This document shows, piece after piece, positions 45,799 to 55,400 of a stretch of DNA of 64,000 nucleotides (position 1 is its first letter; the number at the start of each line of letters is the position of its first letter). The translations under genes were made by a program, and so were the position numbers. The DNA is from an uncultured Christensenella sp. (lineage in GTDB: Bacteria; Bacillota; Clostridia; Christensenellales; Borkfalkiaceae). The stretch spans positions 1 to 64,000 of the forward strand of contig CAJKUC010000007.1 in NCBI GenBank assembly GCA_905203015.1, in the 5' to 3' direction. A model generated the notes under the pieces. It searched no databases, was not told the DNA's origin, and saw only the letters and a list, made by a program, of their open reading frames with translations.

Positions 45799-47049
45799 AT
45801 GATCAACATCCCCAAGGGCACGAAAGACGTTCTGCCCGAAGATTCTTACAAATGGCGTTTTGTGGAAGACACGGCGAGAGAAATCGCGCGGCTGTACTTT
45901 CTGAAAGAAATCCGCACCCCCGTTTTCGAGCATACGGAACTTTTCAACCGCGGCGTGGGCGACACCTCCGACGTGGTGACGAAAGAAATGTATACTTTCC
46001 AGGATAAAGGCGGCAGATCGATCACTTTAAAGCCCGAAGGAACGTCGGGTGCGGTGCGTTCGTTTATCGAAAACGGCATGGGCAGCGGCGTGCTTCCCGC
46101 AAAAATGTACTACATTATCCCCGCTTTCCGCTATGAACGCCCGCAGGCGGGAAGGTTACGGGAATTTCACCAGTTCGGCGTGGAAATTTTCGGCGCGAAA
46201 GGCGCGGATACCGACGCGGAAACGATTCTTCTCGCCGATACGTTTCTTAAAAAATTAGGCTTGAAAACGCGCCTGCACATCAATTCGATCGGCTGCCCCG
46301 CATGCCGCGCGGCATACAACAAAGCGCTGAAAGAATATTTCGCGCCGCACCTTAACGAACTGTGTTTCGACTGCAAAACGCGCTACGAAAAGAATCCCCT
46401 GCGCCTACTGGACTGCAAGGAGGAATCCTGCCGTAAAATCAACGCCGAAGCCCCCTCTATTCTCGATTATTTATGCGACGATTGCAAAGCGCATTTCGAG
46501 GAAGTGAAAGAGAGGCTGACCTCGGCGGGCGTACCGTTTACCGTAGATTCCAGAATCGTGCGGGGACTGGACTACTACACGCGTACTGTGTTTGAATTCG
46601 TGGCGGACGGAATCGGCGCGCAGGGAACGGTGTGCGCGGGCGGAAGATACGACGGACTGATCCGCAATCTCGGCGGCGGCGACGTGCCCGCCATCGGATT
46701 TGCCGCGGGCATAGAACGGCTGCTGATCGTGATGGAACAATCTGGCGTGAAGATTCCCGAAACGGAAACGCTTACCGCCTACATCGCGGGCATGGACGAC
46801 AAATGCCGTAAAAAATCGTTTGAAATCGTGACGGAATTACGCAAAAACGGCGTGGTGGCGGAATGTGACCATATGGAGCGCTCCGTGAAATCCCAGTTTA
46901 AATACGCCGATAAATCGGGCGCGAAATACGTTGCCGTGATCGGCGAAAGCGAACTGGAAAAAGGCGCGGCTACAGTGAAAAACATGGCGACGGGCGAAGC
47001 GGAAGAAGTGAGTTTCGATCGCATCGCCGAATATTTTCGCAACAAATAA
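45799..47049 (+). CDS. hisS: Histidyl-tRNA synthetase
   Basis: A class II aminoacyl-tRNA synthetase of 416 residues. It has IPKGTKDVLPEDSYKWRFVE at the start, motif 2 FRYERPQAGRLREFHQFGVE, the histidine-A loop GLDYYTRTVFEF, motif 3 AIGFAAGIERL and a C-terminal anticodon-binding domain (~325-416). A cysteine-rich stretch (CPACR, CFDCKTR, CKEESC, CDDCK, ~170-235) sits in the insertion domain and could bind zinc. ATG 45799 is 33 bases after hslU, leaving no room for a T-box. It is likely part of the hslVU transcript. Confidence 0.97.
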   Translation: MINIPKGTKDVLPEDSYKWRFVEDTAREIARLYFLKEIRTPVFEHTELFNRGVGDTSDVVTKEMYTFQDKGGRSITLKPEGTSGAVRSFIENGMGSGVLPAKMYYIIPAFRYERPQAGRLREFHQFGVEIFGAKGADTDAETILLADTFLKKLGLKTRLHINSIGCPACRAAYNKALKEYFAPHLNELCFDCKTRYEKNPLRLLDCKEESCRKINAEAPSILDYLCDDCKAHFEEVKERLTSAGVPFTVDSRIVRGLDYYTRTVFEFVADGIGAQGTVCAGGRYDGLIRNLGGGDVPAIGFAAGIERLLIVMEQSGVKIPETETLTAYIAGMDDKCRKKSFEIVTELRKNGVVAECDHMERSVKSQFKYADKSGAKYVAVIGESELEKGAATVKNMATGEAEEVSFDRIAEYFRNK

Positions 47050-47165
47050 ACCATATTAAATCTGCCCCGTACGCTACTTTGGGCACATCGTGGGCTCAGA
47101 CGGAAGCCGAGCCGCAAACGGCGGGCTTCAAATTTTAAAAATAACAACGGAGGAAACACAGAAAA

Positions 47166-47477
47166 ATGAAACAAGTGACGGGAAAAGAACTGGAAGAATT
47201 ACTGAAAGGCGACAAAACCGTTTTCGCGGATTTCTGGGCCACCTGGTGCGCCCCCTGCCGCATGCTGGCGCCGATCTTTGAAAGCGTGGCGGAAAAATAC
47301 GCGGATCAGGCGGTGTTCGTGAAAGTGAACGTAGACGAAGAAACGGAAGCGGCGATCCGCTACGGCGTATCTTCTATCCCCAACGTGATCGCATTCCGCG
47401 GGGGCAGCGTTGCGAATAACAGCCTCGGCTACGTTCCCGAAGAGGAACTGGAAACGTTTGTGCAGGAAAATATCTGA
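47166..47477 (+). CDS. trxA: Thioredoxin
   Basis: The 103-residue product has the thioredoxin active site WCAPC (about residues 28-32) in FADFWATWCAPCRMLAP, and the cis-proline in SSIPNVIAF, where Thr is usual after Pro's neighbour. It reduces protein disulfides in the cytosol. GGAGGAAACACAG precedes ATG 47166. The gap to hisS is 116 bases; no thioredoxin reductase is nearby. Confidence 0.95.
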   Translation: MKQVTGKELEELLKGDKTVFADFWATWCAPCRMLAPIFESVAEKYADQAVFVKVNVDEETEAAIRYGVSSIPNVIAFRGGSVANNSLGYVPEEELETFVQENI

Positions 47478-47494
47478 TCGCGCCCGCTTCTTCC

Positions 47495-47530
47495 GTATAT
47501 CCGATTGCGTTTGTATATCCGATTGCGTTC
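47495..47530 (+). repeat. Tandem 18-bp duplication
   Basis: GTATATCCGATTGCGTT occurs at 47495-47511 and again at 47513-47529, a direct repeat with an 18-base period in the trxA 3' region. It is probably slippage without function. The 47478-47808 gap otherwise contains the terminator, promoter and operator listed separately. Confidence 0.8.
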
Positions 47531-47659
47531 GATTGCATTTTTGCGCGACAGCACCTTGCGGAAAACATTCGGGCATACCGATACGACTACGGAAGATACG
47601 GAAATTACGATCGGGAAAAATAACAAAACGGTTTTTCAATACAAAATACAACGCGAAAA

Positions 47660-47696
47660 AACAGCCTCCGCAAAAATCACGGCGGCTGTTTTTTTC
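47660..47696 (+). terminator. Terminator ending the core-gene block
   Basis: AACAGCCTCCG (47660-47670) pairs with CGGCGGCTGTT (47680-47690) with one mismatch, and a run of T follows. It separates the hslV-trxA block from the LacI-controlled locus. Confidence 0.85.
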
Positions 47697-47732
47697 TTAA
47701 AAAATTTTTTTGGATATTTTTTCAAAAAAGTA

Positions 47733-47761
47733 TTGACAAACGCTATTTCTTATGATATTAT
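47733..47761 (+). promoter_or_regulatory. Sigma-A promoter of lacI
   Basis: Perfect TTGACA, 17 bases, then TATTAT (an overlapping TATAAT lies three bases further) about 48 bases upstream of the regulator gene. The start site would be close to the operator at 47776. Confidence 0.8.
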
Positions 47762-47775
47762 AATAGCGAAATTAG

Positions 47776-47791
47776 ATTTACTCGGGTAAAT
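47776..47791 (+). promoter_or_regulatory. LacI-family operator 1 (autoregulatory)
   Basis: ATTTACTCGGGTAAAT is a 16-base near-palindrome with the central CG typical of LacI-family operators. It overlaps the expected transcription start of lacI. A near-identical site stands before the transporter gene at 48857, so this is probably the regulator's own binding site. Confidence 0.75.
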
Positions 47792-47808
47792 TCGGGGGGC
47801 TTATTGCG

Positions 47809-48810
47809 ATGACAACGAGAAAAGACGTTGCGAAATTAGCGGGAGTTTCCGTTGCCACGGTATCGAACGTGCTCTCTAACAGGCTTACCGTATCCGATGA
47901 AAAGGCGGAAAGAGTACGCGCGGCGGCAAAGCAACTCAATTATTTTCCGAATCACACGGCGCGCAGCCTGTCGCTGGGGTTATCTTATCACATCGGCGTA
48001 ATCATCAACGAATTCACAAACCCCTATCACATGGAAATCGTGCAATATGTGGGGAAATACGTCACCATGCACGGCTTTATGATGACGGTATTCGATTTCA
48101 AGGAAGACGCCAACACCGTATACAGATTTTTAGGCGAGCGGCAATTCGACGCTCTTGTGAATTTCTCGTCGAACTTATATTCGGAAGAACTGCTCAGATT
48201 ACTGAAAGATCGCGGAACGCTTCTTGTGAACTTCGCGAACGTAAGCGATATAGAAGTACACCACGACGTAGTGGGCGCGATGCTGGAATGCATGGAAAAA
48301 CTGCGTTCGTTCGGGCATAAAAAAGTGGGCTACGTAAGCGTTGTGGATCCGCCCCGCTTTTATGCCGACGAAAGAGGCGCGACGTTTTCTTCCCGCCGCA
48401 AAGATTTCGGCTTCGACGAAAACGACGATTACATATTATTCAACGACGATCTTGCCCGCGAATCGGGCGAGACCGGCTACGTTTTAACAAAACGACTCAT
48501 CTCCGCGCACCCCGAAATCACCGCTCTTTTCGTGATGAACGACGTGGCGGCATTCGGCGCGATGCGCGCCTTAAAAGATCTGGGGCTGAACTGCCCCGCC
48601 GACGTTTCCGTGATCGGCTGCGACGATATTATTTTTTCACGGGAATACCTGCCTTCGCTTACGAGCATTTCTTTCGACAAGGAAGAATACGGCACGGAAA
48701 TAGGAAAACGGATCGTGAATCACATACAAAACGGCGAAGATTATTCCGCCGATAAATACGTTGTGAAAGCGAAAGCCGTGTTCCGCGAAAGCGCGGGAAA
48801 ATGCAGATAA
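47809..48810 (+). CDS. LacI-family transcriptional regulator
   Basis: The 333-residue protein has the LacI helix-turn-helix and hinge (TRKDVAKLAGVSVATVSNVL, then YFPNHTARSLS) followed by a sugar-binding core. The core includes IGVIINEFTNPYHMEIVQ, GHKKVGYVSV, VMNDVAAFGAMRALKDLG, then DVSVIGCDDIIFSREYLPSL. It most likely represses itself and the downstream glycan locus and releases DNA on binding a sugar or sugar phosphate. GGGGGG precedes ATG 47809. The inducer cannot be predicted. Confidence 0.93.
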   Translation: MTTRKDVAKLAGVSVATVSNVLSNRLTVSDEKAERVRAAAKQLNYFPNHTARSLSLGLSYHIGVIINEFTNPYHMEIVQYVGKYVTMHGFMMTVFDFKEDANTVYRFLGERQFDALVNFSSNLYSEELLRLLKDRGTLLVNFANVSDIEVHHDVVGAMLECMEKLRSFGHKKVGYVSVVDPPRFYADERGATFSSRRKDFGFDENDDYILFNDDLARESGETGYVLTKRLISAHPEITALFVMNDVAAFGAMRALKDLGLNCPADVSVIGCDDIIFSREYLPSLTSISFDKEEYGTEIGKRIVNHIQNGEDYSADKYVVKAKAVFRESAGKCR

Positions 48811-48856
48811 GGGAAAAAATTTAAGGAAAAATCGATGAGTTTTATTTTTGTAAAAA

Positions 48857-48872
48857 ATTTACGCGGGTAAAA
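48857..48872 (+). promoter_or_regulatory. LacI-family operator 2 (before the glycan operon)
   Basis: ATTTACGCGGGTAAAA differs from operator 1 only at the seventh and last positions and keeps the TTTAC-N4-GTAAA core. It lies 245 bases upstream of the binding-protein gene, which places the operon under the adjacent LacI regulator. Confidence 0.75.
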
Positions 48873-48889
48873 AAATGGATTTATCGGCA

Positions 48890-48930
48890 TTTTTTAGTAT
48901 AAAAGCCAAATTTTTCAGTATAAAATCCAA
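48890..48930 (+). repeat. Direct repeat pair in the glycan operon leader
   Basis: TTTTTTAGTATAAAAGCCAA (48890-48909) and TTTTTCAGTATAAAATCCAA (48911-48930) repeat with a 21-base period, two DNA turns. They follow operator 2 and could be an activator site or paired -10-like boxes. The remaining ~185 bases to the first gene (total gap 48811-49116) hold a possible -10 (TATACT, 48943) with no clear -35. Confidence 0.6.
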
Positions 48931-49116
48931 GTTGTGACGCGCTATACTCCCCTTTTTAAGATTACGACGAACCGATGCATTTTCCGCGAAAAAACGGAAA
49001 GCGCTTCGGAAAAAACGCCGTATACCCAATAAATCAAGGTTATCACGGAACCTGCCGCGAAGAAACGCACGCGGGAGATTCCGGAAACAAATAAAACCAA
49101 CCCGGAGGAAAGAAAT

Positions 49117-50511
49117 ATGAAAAAATTGATGTGTTCCGTTCTTGCTCTGCTCACCGTTTTCACGTGCGTGGGCTGCAGAAGCAGAAGAAACCCCAATGCA
49201 AACACCGGCGACGATTACGAAGTGAACCTGCACCCCGATACGAATGTGACGGCCACTTTGAGAGTAGCGGTGAACAACTACACTGCCGAACTTAAAATCG
49301 TGGACGAACTCGGCGCGCTTTTCAAGAAGAAATATCCCAACGTAACGGTGAAAGCAGAGCCGTTCGCTTCGGGAATCAGCCAGCAATACTCTTCCTGGTA
49401 TAACGCGGGCGATATGCCGGATATTCTCATTAACAATACGTTCGATATGTTCACGTTGAGCGACAAAGGCATTCTTCTGAACCTCGATCCGTATATTAAA
49501 GCCGAAGCGGCGGATACCGAAAGCGATTTCGATCTCAACGATTATTACGAATCTTACCTTAAAATGGGTCAGGAAAACTTCGACGGCGCGCAATACATGA
49601 TCGCCCGTTCGGCAGACAGAGTGGTGTGCCATTATAACAAGGCGATTTTCGAGGCTGCGGGCGTGAATATGGATCTTGTGAAAAACGGCTGGACTTGGGA
49701 CGATTTCTTCACCGTATGCGAAACGCTCCGCACCTGGTACGACGCCAACGAACGCGAAGATTATTATCTTCTCGATCCGTACTTCACGTGGGAAGCCGTG
49801 TATAATCCGATTTTTGAAGCGGAAGGCGTGCAATATTTCGATGCCGACGGAAACGTGACGCTGGATAAAGGCGACGCTACCGAAAACGCGCTGAAATTCA
49901 TCAAATCGATGATGGACAAGAGATACGCCGCTCCCATTTCCGTGGAACAGGCGGGCATGGAAGCAAACAAAGGCTGCATCCTCTTCCATTCGCAGGCTTC
50001 TTCCAACATCGCCACCAAACTTCAGCCCTATTATCCCGGGCAAGCCGTGGAAGAATTCTACGACGTGGTGACGATGCCCGTATTCGAGGGCAACGAAAAG
50101 ATCGGCTGCGGCGCGGCGGGCTATTCCGTTTACAGCGGCAGCGAAAACAGAGATCTTGCCTGGCAGTTCCTTAAAGTGCTGCTTTCCAAAGACGGACAGA
50201 ACGTAATGGCGGACAGCGGCGCGAACTACGTACCCGTAAGAAAAGACATGGCGGATTACAAAGATCCCACCAACCATTGGGGCAAGGGCTTTGAAAACTG
50301 CAATATGTCCGCATTCACCTACAATTGCGGCGCAAACGGCGATCCCGACTGGAACTGCTACACCACGTTCATCGCGCAGCAAAAGCCCAAGCAGGCAACG
50401 AATATCAGCAACGCGATCACCTCGCTGATCTCCTCGTACTGCAACGGAAACAGTTATGATACGGTGATCAAGAGTTGTGTAAACGCCATCGAACGCTATA
50501 TCAGAATGTAA
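49117..50511 (+). CDS. ABC sugar transporter substrate-binding lipoprotein
   Basis: A 464-residue extracellular solute-binding protein of the carbohydrate (family 1) type. It has a lipoprotein signal peptide (LALLTVFTCVGC, lipidated Cys near residue 20) and a short disordered spacer. The body carries typical phrases such as LGALFKKKYPNVTVKAEPFA, DMPDILINNT and AAGYSVYSGSENRDLAWQFL, the last typical of sugar binders. GGAGG precedes ATG 49117. Two permease genes follow, so it should deliver an oligosaccharide to that importer. The length and family suggest oligosaccharides rather than monosaccharides. Confidence 0.93.
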   Translation: MKKLMCSVLALLTVFTCVGCRSRRNPNANTGDDYEVNLHPDTNVTATLRVAVNNYTAELKIVDELGALFKKKYPNVTVKAEPFASGISQQYSSWYNAGDMPDILINNTFDMFTLSDKGILLNLDPYIKAEAADTESDFDLNDYYESYLKMGQENFDGAQYMIARSADRVVCHYNKAIFEAAGVNMDLVKNGWTWDDFFTVCETLRTWYDANEREDYYLLDPYFTWEAVYNPIFEAEGVQYFDADGNVTLDKGDATENALKFIKSMMDKRYAAPISVEQAGMEANKGCILFHSQASSNIATKLQPYYPGQAVEEFYDVVTMPVFEGNEKIGCGAAGYSVYSGSENRDLAWQFLKVLLSKDGQNVMADSGANYVPVRKDMADYKDPTNHWGKGFENCNMSAFTYNCGANGDPDWNCYTTFIAQQKPKQATNISNAITSLISSYCNGNSYDTVIKSCVNAIERYIRM

Positions 50512-50520
50512 GGAGCCGAA

Positions 50521-51471
50521 ATGGAACAAGCAATTACCGCAGAAAAGACGGGCACAAAAGACCCGAACATCGGATTCAGGCGGAAACGGGAAATCAAAAA
50601 ATTCATAACGGGCGTACTGTTTGCCTCGCCCGTTATCATAGGCGTGCTTTTGTTTACGTTCTGGCCGGCGGTGCAATCTCTCTATTACAGTTTCACCGAT
50701 TACGACATGTTCAATATCGAACAGTGGGTGGGTTTTCGGAACTACGAGATGATTTTCACGCTGGATCCCGATACGAAACAGGTGATCGCCAATACGCTGA
50801 TTTACGCGGTGATATCCATTCCGCTCAATCTTGTGCTGGGATTCTTTCTCGCACAGGCGGCAAACTTTAAAATCAAAGGCATCACCGTTTACAGAACGCT
50901 TTTCTATCTGCCCGTGATTATCCCCGCCGTAGCAAGCGGTCTGCTGTTCGTGGATATGTTTCAGGTAGGGCCTTCGGGCATTTTAAACAATATGCTTAAA
51001 AACATAGGATTGCCCGCTCTCACCTGGTTCAGCAGCAAAAAAACCGCGCTTCCCTCGTTCATCTTCATGAACGTGTGGAACGTGGGCGGCGGCATGATCA
51101 TCTGGCTTTCGTGCTTCAAGCAGATTCCCGTTTCGCTGTACGAAGCGGCTTCGCTCGACGGCGCGAACGCCTGGCACAAACTTACGTACGTTACGATTCC
51201 TATGTCTACCCCCATCATCTTCTACAATCTGATCACGGGGATCATCGGATCGCTGCAGGTGAGTTCGTCGCTGATCGTAGGCGGCAACAGCGGCAGAGGG
51301 CAGGACAACGCGCTCTACTTTATCGCCGTAAAGATCTACAACGAAGCGTTCGGATCGATGAATATGGGCTATGCAAGCGCGTTCGCCTGGATATTGTTTG
51401 CGTTTATCGCGCTGCTTACTATCCTGATCTTCAAAAAATCGAAATGGGTGTTTTACGGAGGTGAAGAATGA
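50521..51471 (+). CDS. ABC sugar transporter permease 1
   Basis: A 316-residue MalF-type inner-membrane permease with six helices. A basic N-terminus is followed by FITGVLFASPVIIGVLLFTF. The cytoplasmic EAA loop reads EAASLDGANAWHKLTYVTIP, which contacts the ATPase. It starts nine bases after the binding protein and overlaps the next permease by four bases. No ATP-binding subunit is encoded in the window, so a shared MsmK/UgpC-type ATPase elsewhere is expected. Confidence 0.95.
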   Translation: MEQAITAEKTGTKDPNIGFRRKREIKKFITGVLFASPVIIGVLLFTFWPAVQSLYYSFTDYDMFNIEQWVGFRNYEMIFTLDPDTKQVIANTLIYAVISIPLNLVLGFFLAQAANFKIKGITVYRTLFYLPVIIPAVASGLLFVDMFQVGPSGILNNMLKNIGLPALTWFSSKKTALPSFIFMNVWNVGGGMIIWLSCFKQIPVSLYEAASLDGANAWHKLTYVTIPMSTPIIFYNLITGIIGSLQVSSSLIVGGNSGRGQDNALYFIAVKIYNEAFGSMNMGYASAFAWILFAFIALLTILIFKKSKWVFYGGEE

Positions 51472-52343
51472 CGATTCCGGAAATTGTAAACGATTCCGCA
51501 AAGACCTCCCGCGGAGCAAGGGCATACAAGACGTTTATCAAAGCGTTGCAATATCTGCTGCTTACGCTGATCGCGATCGTACTTGCGTTTCCTTTCTTCC
51601 TTTTGATTTCGCGTTCGTTCATGACGGAGGCGGATATCAACGCGGCGAAAATCTTCCCCACGCACCCTACGTTCGCAAATTACAAGACGATCTTTCAGAA
51701 AAACAACTACATGCTTTACACCTGGAACACGATTAAAGTGGTGGGCTGTAACATGATTCTCGTTCCCCTTTCCGCGTCGCTTTGCGCGTACGCTTTTTCG
51801 CGGCTGGAATGGAAAGGAAGAGAATTCGTGTTCTCGTGCGTGCTCGCCACGATCATGATTCCCGGAACGGTGCTGCAGATTCCCCTTTACGTTATGTTCT
51901 ACGATTTCGGTTGGCTGGGATCTTTGAAACCGCTGATTATTCCCGCGGCGTTCGGCGGCGGCGCGATCAATATCTTTTTGCTTCGCCAGTTTATGAAAGG
52001 TATCCCCAAAGAAATGGACGAAGCGGCGATCATCGACGGCGCAAACGCTTTCAGACGGTATCTTCTTTTATTGCCGCTCTGCTCGCCGATTCTCATTTAC
52101 GTGATCGTGGGAACGTTCTCGAGCGGCTGGAGCGATTTCTTCGGCCCCCTCGTATACCTTACGAAACGCGAAACGTACACCCTTGCCGTGATTATCTATC
52201 AGGACTCTCTGGCAAGCGAACTTTCGGGCGCGAATCTGAAAATGGCTGCGGGCGCGTTTATGTCGCTCTTCCCCGCGATCCTCTTCGTACTGTATCAGCG
52301 CAAACTGATCGACGGAATCATGGTGGGCGCGGTGAAAGGATAA
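51468..52343 (+). CDS. ABC sugar transporter permease 2
   Basis: A 291-residue MalG-type permease with six helices and the EAA motif DEAAIIDGANAFRRYLLLLP. It starts inside the previous stop (ATGA), behind GGAGGTGAAGA, so the two permeases are translationally coupled. It ends with the usual LIDGIMVGAVKG motif of this family. Confidence 0.95.
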   Translation: MTIPEIVNDSAKTSRGARAYKTFIKALQYLLLTLIAIVLAFPFFLLISRSFMTEADINAAKIFPTHPTFANYKTIFQKNNYMLYTWNTIKVVGCNMILVPLSASLCAYAFSRLEWKGREFVFSCVLATIMIPGTVLQIPLYVMFYDFGWLGSLKPLIIPAAFGGGAINIFLLRQFMKGIPKEMDEAAIIDGANAFRRYLLLLPLCSPILIYVIVGTFSSGWSDFFGPLVYLTKRETYTLAVIIYQDSLASELSGANLKMAAGAFMSLFPAILFVLYQRKLIDGIMVGAVKG

Positions 52344-52411
52344 AACTTCGGCTTTCTCTGCGAAATACATAAAAAAATCGCAGAATAAAAAATATATTTC
52401 AGGAGGAAATT

Positions 52412-55400
52412 ATGATTAAAAAAGCAGGCAAAAAATGGCTTATCGCAACGCTCGGCATGTGCACCGCGCTTACGGTGAGCGTCGGTGCGGCGACATTCGG
52501 CAACAACGACGAAATTCCGGCAAACGCCGCCGAAAAAGAGGTGGAAGATATTATCGACCTTTCCAAAGGCATTAAAGAATCTGTCGGGCAGCCCAACGGA
52601 GACGCTGCCGGAAACGCCCTGAATTTCCACTTTAAGAACGTAAATATGGCAGACGGCAGTTACCTCGAAAAACTGATGGGCGACTATGTGGTGGTCTCCA
52701 CCGCCTCGGCGAGCAAAACCGTAACGCAGTGGACGAGCGACGCCGGCGGTACGCGTGCGTTCAGAATGGCTGTGTACGGCGGCGGCATGTACCTGATGTG
52801 CGAAAACAACGTTCTCTCGGTGGATTCCATTCAATACGTTACGTTCAAAAAAGGATTTACCCTTTACGAAGGAACCGACGGAACGGACGGCGACTGGGTA
52901 TTCACCCGTACGGCGAGCACGAAAGTGGAAGGAACGGAATTCCCCTCCGATCTGAAACTTTACGTAAACCGCACCGCGGGCATGTATCAGTATGCCGCCG
53001 CTTCCCTTTCGATTGCGAGCGCGCCTGCGAAAACCTCATACACCACGGGCGATACGTTCGACCCCGCAGGTATGACGATTGCAGTAGCCACCGAAACGAA
53101 CGGCACGAAAACGATTGCCGTCTCCTCGGCGATGTGCACGGCGGATCTTTCCGAAGCGGGCGAAAAGACCGTGACGATTTCTTACGGCGGGCAAACCGTA
53201 ACGCAAAATATCACCGTAAACGATCCTGCGAAGATTCTTACGGGCATTGCATACAAGAGCGGCTCGATTTCGATCGAACAGAACGGTACGTTCGGGCAGA
53301 TGACTTTAAACGATCTTAAAGCCACCGCCACGTACGAAGGCGGAGAAACAAAGGAAATCGCCGTCACTGCCGATATGATCTCGGTGGATCCTTCCGAACC
53401 CGGCGAAAGAAAAGGCAAAATCGTTTACGCCGAAGGCAATACCGCGATGACCTGCGACATCACCGTCACCGTAACCGAAAGAACTTCGGATTATACCGCG
53501 GAAAACATGTACGTTATTCCGCAGGACGGCTACTATGCGGGCGAAAACGGAGCGAATCTTAAACTCAACGATTCGGGCATCAGCATCTGGTTTACCACGA
53601 ACGCCGGTTTCGGGAAAGAAACGGCTTTTCAAGGGCTGACGGGAGGAACGGACGGCTGGTATGACGGCGACGCATTCAAAGCCGTGTACGGCGAAATCAA
53701 ATCGCACGTGCTTTTAAACGGCAAAACGTTCGACGAACTCAACGCCGAAGGCGCGGGGCTCGCAAGACTTTGCATGGGCTGGTTCGGCGAAGGACAATAC
53801 TGTCTGCGCGTACATACGGACGGCACGTTCAGATACTCCGATCTTAAAACGGTAACCCTGCTGAGAGGTTTCCAGATGTACGGCAACACAGGGAAAGCGC
53901 TCGGCGCGAAAACCCCTTGCGATTACACGTTTGAAGTGGTGGATAAGCCGGGCACGACGGATAAAATGCCGGTGAGAAAGACGGAAAGCATTTCGATCGT
54001 TTCCGCCCCCGCCAAGACGGTGTACACGAAAGGCGATAAATTTGAATCGAGCGGCATGACGGTGAAAGCCGTATATACCGACGGCGGCGAAAAAACCTTC
54101 TCCGTGAAAGACAGAATGATTTCGTACGATTTCTCCGAAGCGGGAACGAAAGACGTGACCGTTACCTACAACGGAGCGACCGTTGTGCAGACCGTTACCG
54201 TGAACGAACCCGTTGCTACGATTACGGGCATCGCGGTGAAAGACAACGCGAAACTCTTCCTTAAGCAGTATTCGCTTACGAGCGAACTGACGCCCGACGC
54301 GAAGATCGTTGTTTCTTATTCGGACGATACCACCGAAGAAATCGCGCTTACCCTCGATATGATCAGCGGCTACACGAACGAAACGACGGGCGATTTCAAG
54401 GCGACGGTGACCTATAAAGGCAACACCTGCGAAATCGGCTACACCGTGGCGGCGTACAGCGGAAAATCTTATTTCAAAGGCGTAAATTACGCGCCGATTT
54501 ACGGAACGGAAGGCACGGGTTACGCTACGCTGAACGGAATCGACGATATTACGGAAGGCCTTAAAGCGTTATGGGACGTAGACAAGGCGCAATCGCTTGT
54601 TATCGGCAAAACCAACGGCGACCTCGTCACCATCAACGGCGTTACCCTTACGCAACTGGTGAAAGAAGGAAAAATGGCCCGTATGTTAATGTACGGAAAA
54701 AATTTCGGCTTCCACAGCGACGACGCGGCGTTCATGGCGTCCCTGAAAAACGGGGCGGAAATCTGCCTGCTTCCCGGCTTTGCCTGGGTGACCAACGCTT
54801 CCGACGCGTGGGGTAAAGGAACGCCAGAAACCTACGTGCCCATCGAAAACGCCGTGATCACCGAACCCACCTATTTCTGCTTTAAAAACGGCAACGTTTC
54901 CAAAGTGATCGAGAGCGTCGCTTTGAACGGAACGCCCAAGGAAACCTACCGTCAGGGCGACGTGATCGACGTGAACGGACTTACCCTTTCGGTGAAATAC
55001 AAGGGCTTTGCCGCAGAAAACGTAGCCCTCACCGCCGATATGTGCGACTATGATTTCACTACGGCCGGCGAAAAGACTGTGAGCGTTACCTACGACGGAA
55101 AAACGCTTACTTTCAACGTAACCGTACAGGACGTGTATCTGACGGGCATTACGATCGTTTCGGAACCGACGAAGAAAACGTACGATTTCGCGATCGACAA
55201 CGAACTGGATCTTACGGGCTTTGCCGTAAAAGCGATCTACAACAACGGCACGGAAGAAGAAATCAACATCGACAGCCTTACGATCAGAGGATTCGATTCT
55301 CATGCGTTCGGCGTACAGACCATCACCGCCGTTTACGGCGAATTCAACGCGACCTTCGACGTGGAAGTGAAAAACGTTTCCGACGGCAAATATCTCGGCA

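Noticed and set aside
48859..50676. 605-codon minus-strand frame
   Set aside because: Antisense to the sugar-binding lipoprotein gene and its leader; His/Val/Arg rich with no domains.
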